Shown here: piece after piece, positions 61,860 through 64,000 of the stretch
How positions within the stretch are numbered: position 1 is the stretch's first letter
Layout of the letters: each line of letters starts with the position of its first letter
DNA from: Cohnella silvisoli
GTDB taxonomy: Bacteria; Bacillota; Bacilli; Paenibacillales; Paenibacillaceae
Assembly (NCBI RefSeq): GCF_021190915.1
Contig: NZ_JAIOAP010000007.1
Location: 124,001-188,000 of the forward strand
DNA length: 64,000 bases
Reading direction: 5' to 3'
The notes under the pieces: model-generated
Told to the model about the DNA's origin: nothing
The model's database searches: none
The model's input: the letters and a program-made list of their open reading frames with translations, nothing else
Program-made: the position numbers and the translations under genes

Positions 61860-63587
61860 TTATTTACTCAGCGTTGCGTTATACTCGGCCAAATAGTCTT
61901 TCCATATTTTCGTGAACGACTCCTCGTACATATCCAACCCGATGTCTTTGGCTGAGGCTACGAATGCCGCGAATAGCTTCTCGAATTCCGCATCATCCTT
62001 AGCCATAATAATCTGCGACGTCGTTTTTCTGCGCAAATCGTCCAGCTTCTGATCGACAACCTTGAATTTGGAGTCGCTCGGAGGCGGCAGCTGCCATAAG
62101 TAGGCGGGAACCTTCTCGACCGGCGGCAGTAAGTCCGCCCATGTGGAAATTCCGTATTTATCGAGAACTTCCAACGTCTTCTCGTCATATTCGCTGCGAA
62201 CCGACTCTTGGGTGATCGGCGTGGCGAAATCGCCGTCGGCCAGCTTCGCGCCGTCTCCGATGCTGAACCAGTTGGTCACCTGACCCGTGTATTCGCTGCG
62301 GAAGCCTTCTTTGAATATCGCGTCCGGGTCGGCCAATTTCTGCTTCACCCACTCCGCCGTTTGCGTCCGCTTACCGTCTTTCAGTTCGTAGTGTACGCCT
62401 TCGATTCCCCACTGGGTGAGAATTTGACCCTCATCGGAGAACAGGTAGTCGAAAAACTTAATGATTTTCTCCGGATTTTTGGCATTGGCCGTAATGGCCC
62501 ATTCATGCGTCCCGCCATTGGCGATCGTCATCGCGTTGCTATGGTCGCTGACCGATTCGTTAAAATAAACGGGAATATGCGCATACTGCCGGTCAAGCAG
62601 TTCCGCTGCCCGCAGCGAAGCTTCGGGAGGATTCGAGAACCAGCTTGGAGCATAAGCCGCCAACACGCGGCCTTGGGCCATCTTGGCCTTCAGCTCTTGC
62701 TCGCCCATGGAGAAAGCTTCTTTATCGAGCAGGTTCTCGTTAAACAGCTTGTTCATGAATTTATAGTAATCCTTCGTGTAGTTCGAAACCGGATTCCAAT
62801 GCACGTCGCCGCTGTCTTCGACGACAAAGTTGCCATGGTCGGGACGCCCCGCCGCGCTAATGCCCGCGTTATTGAAGAAGACGTTGATCGTCCAGGAATT
62901 CATCGCCGCTCCGAACGCGATCGTATCTTTCCCGTCGATCTTGGGGTGCTTCGCGGCGTAAGCTTTGACGACGTCGTATAATTGGTCGAGCGTCTTGATT
63001 GTCGGAAAACCCGCTTCTTTAAGCACGTCATACTGAACGACGAATCCCGCTTTGGCATTGGCCGGAGCTTCTTTCGTCGCGTTGACGGAATAAAGCGAAT
63101 AAATATGGCCGTCGTCATGCTTGAGCAAGTTGAGAGAGTCGCCCCATTTCGCCTTGATATTCGGACCGTACTGGTCAATCAGTTCATCAAGCGGAATGAC
63201 TGCGCCCGCGTCAATGTATTTCTGCAGATGCTCATTGTCCAACCGGATAATATCCGGGTAGTCGCTGGCCGCAAGCCAAATGTCCCACTTCTGGAACAGA
63301 TCGCCGAGAACCGCGTCGTATTTCAGTTCCACGCCCGTCTTTTCCGTCAGCTTCTTCGTAATCGAACCGCCCCAGATCAGTTTGCTTTCCTCTACTCCCA
63401 TCGTGTAGATGGTCTTTTCCGTGGGAGCCTCGGAAGAAGCGCTTCCGGATTCCTGGGATTGGGTTGGGGACTGGGACGAGGAACTGGAAGCTTCCCCCTC
63501 ATTCCCCTTGTTGCCGGCGCAGCCAGCCGCCGCAAATCCGATAAGAGATAAGAGAACAATACCGGCTAACCCTTTTTTCAAGCGCAT
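61860..63587 (-). CDS. ABC transporter substrate-binding lipoprotein (LplA/YtcQ-like)
   Basis: 575-aa large binding protein. Lipobox AAAGCAGN (Cys about 23), Ser/Gln/Glu-rich linker, then a long fold with VELKYDAVLGDLFQKWDIWL, SDYPDIIRLDNEHLQKYIDA, LDKYGISTWADLLP and C-terminal MYEESFTKIWKDYLAEYNAT. The size is that of the LplA family, which works with LplB/LplC permeases; an LplC-type gene lies just upstream. Ligand: probably a galactose-containing oligosaccharide, inferred from the GH42 gene. Confidence 0.9.
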   Translation of the reverse strand: MRLKKGLAGIVLLSLIGFAAAGCAGNKGNEGEASSSSSQSPTQSQESGSASSEAPTEKTIYTMGVEESKLIWGGSITKKLTEKTGVELKYDAVLGDLFQKWDIWLAASDYPDIIRLDNEHLQKYIDAGAVIPLDELIDQYGPNIKAKWGDSLNLLKHDDGHIYSLYSVNATKEAPANAKAGFVVQYDVLKEAGFPTIKTLDQLYDVVKAYAAKHPKIDGKDTIAFGAAMNSWTINVFFNNAGISAAGRPDHGNFVVEDSGDVHWNPVSNYTKDYYKFMNKLFNENLLDKEAFSMGEQELKAKMAQGRVLAAYAPSWFSNPPEASLRAAELLDRQYAHIPVYFNESVSDHSNAMTIANGGTHEWAITANAKNPEKIIKFFDYLFSDEGQILTQWGIEGVHYELKDGKRTQTAEWVKQKLADPDAIFKEGFRSEYTGQVTNWFSIGDGAKLADGDFATPITQESVRSEYDEKTLEVLDKYGISTWADLLPPVEKVPAYLWQLPPPSDSKFKVVDQKLDDLRRKTTSQIIMAKDDAEFEKLFAAFVASAKDIGLDMYEESFTKIWKDYLAEYNATLSK

Positions 63588-63617
63588 GCGTACTACCCCT
63601 CTTCTTGTCTTAGTTTT

Positions 63618-63641
63618 ATCTTAAGGCATTCCGCCTTAGAT
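63618..63641 (-). promoter_or_regulatory. Intercistronic hairpin between permease and binding protein
   Basis: ATCTAAGGC / GCCTTAAGAT with a 5-nt loop lies between the permease stop and the binding-protein start, without a T-run. Confidence 0.5.
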
Positions 63642-63655
63642 ACAAAGTCATGAAA

Positions 63656-64000
63656 TTACTCTTTAATGGCCCCGACGGTCATCCCCTGGATAAAATATTT
63701 CTGCAGGAACGGATAGACGACGAGAATAGGTACGGTGACGACGATTGTCATGGCGGCGCGAATCGCCTGGGGCGTCACGACGCTGACCGTGCTTTCCCCG
63801 ACGTGGGCTTGCGAGCCTGCGGACTGGTTCATCGCGCTCATCAGAATCTTCATCAGCTCATACTGAAGGAGACTGAGATGATTCGCCCGGCTCGCATACA
63901 GGTAGTTGTCGAACCAGGAGTTCCAATGCATCACCGCGACGAACAAAGTGATCGTAGCTACGACCGGCAAGCTGATCGGCAGCAAAATCCGGAACAGCGT
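63656..64000 (-). CDS. Carbohydrate ABC transporter permease (LplC/MalG type), C-terminal part
   Basis: About 114 C-terminal residues; the gene continues past the right edge. Seen: RILLPISLPVVATITLFVAV (after the EAA loop), HWNSWFDNYLYASRANHLSL, TPQAIRAAMTIVVTVPILVV and C-terminus KYFIQGMTVGAIKE, typical of LplC-type permeases that work with the large binding protein downstream. Confidence 0.92.
   Translation of the reverse strand, partial: TLFRILLPISLPVVATITLFVAVMHWNSWFDNYLYASRANHLSLLQYELMKILMSAMNQSAGSQAHVGESTVSVVTPQAIRAAMTIVVTVPILVVYPFLQKYFIQGMTVGAIKE

Noticed and set aside
62208-62981. Forward-strand 257-codon frame
   Set aside because: Antisense to the binding-protein gene; its open length follows from codon bias of the real gene.

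Overview
The window reads as chromosomal DNA of a spore-forming, motile, polysaccharide-degrading member of the Paenibacillaceae (Paenibacillus/Cohnella-like). The evidence is a yrr-type gene order (yrrO-yrrN-mltG-DUF1292-ruvX-ireB-alaS-yrrI-yrrD-yrvO-cymR-mnmA) as in Bacillales, T-box control of alaS, a remnant of a spore-germination permease, and several YesM/YesN two-component systems paired with sugar ABC transporters that lack their own ATPase. The genus is inference; no rRNA marker is present.

Layout. 1-15.9 kb is housekeeping: the start of a class B penicillin-binding protein, a sigma-D-driven chemoreceptor, two U32 tRNA-hydroxylation genes, mltG, two DUF1292 genes, ruvX, ireB, alaS with T-box leader, an AI-2E-family exporter, a PRC-barrel protein, a cysteine desulfurase, CymR and divergent MnmA. 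15.9-19.1 kb is a mobile-DNA patch: a 41-bp tandem repeat, an IS1595-like gene without its DDE domain behind a LexA-box-like promoter, yebC, and a lone TnpB with a right-end hairpin. 19.2-23.6 kb holds a cold-shock protein, a methyltransferase with a repeat-coded Pro-rich N-terminus, small genes, PepF and a DinB/YfiT-like protein. 23.6-24.3 kb is a scar where fragments of a GerB-type permease and an MFS transporter abut.

25.4-38 kb is a visibly more AT-rich beta-glucan/chitosan island: GH9 cellulase, ABC transporter, YesMN pair, GH16 lichenase, GH46 chitosanase and a GH16-GH8 fusion. Three promoters in it (GH9, binding protein, chitosanase) carry the same 37-bp double site, two half-sites 21 bp apart, placed 21-22 bp before a -10 box. 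They look like targets of the adjacent AraC-type regulator and define a small regulon. The single-domain GH16 gene is a deletion derivative of the fusion and keeps an in-frame scar of the GH8 C-terminus.

38-51 kb holds an OmpR-type two-component system, small stress or regulatory genes, a second ABC transporter, an MBL-fold/TetR pair, a GAF-HD-GYP protein, and FAH, GDPD and CapA genes. 51-64 kb has two more YesMN pairs with NagZ, a GH42 beta-galactosidase and an oligosaccharide ABC transporter that runs off the right edge.

The most unexpected signal is a structured repeat in two intergenic copies (7683-7810 and 56437-56592). Both fold into the same long interrupted hairpin: the internal-loop sequences are identical while the helices differ by compensatory changes. 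I recognise no RNA or repeat family that matches it.
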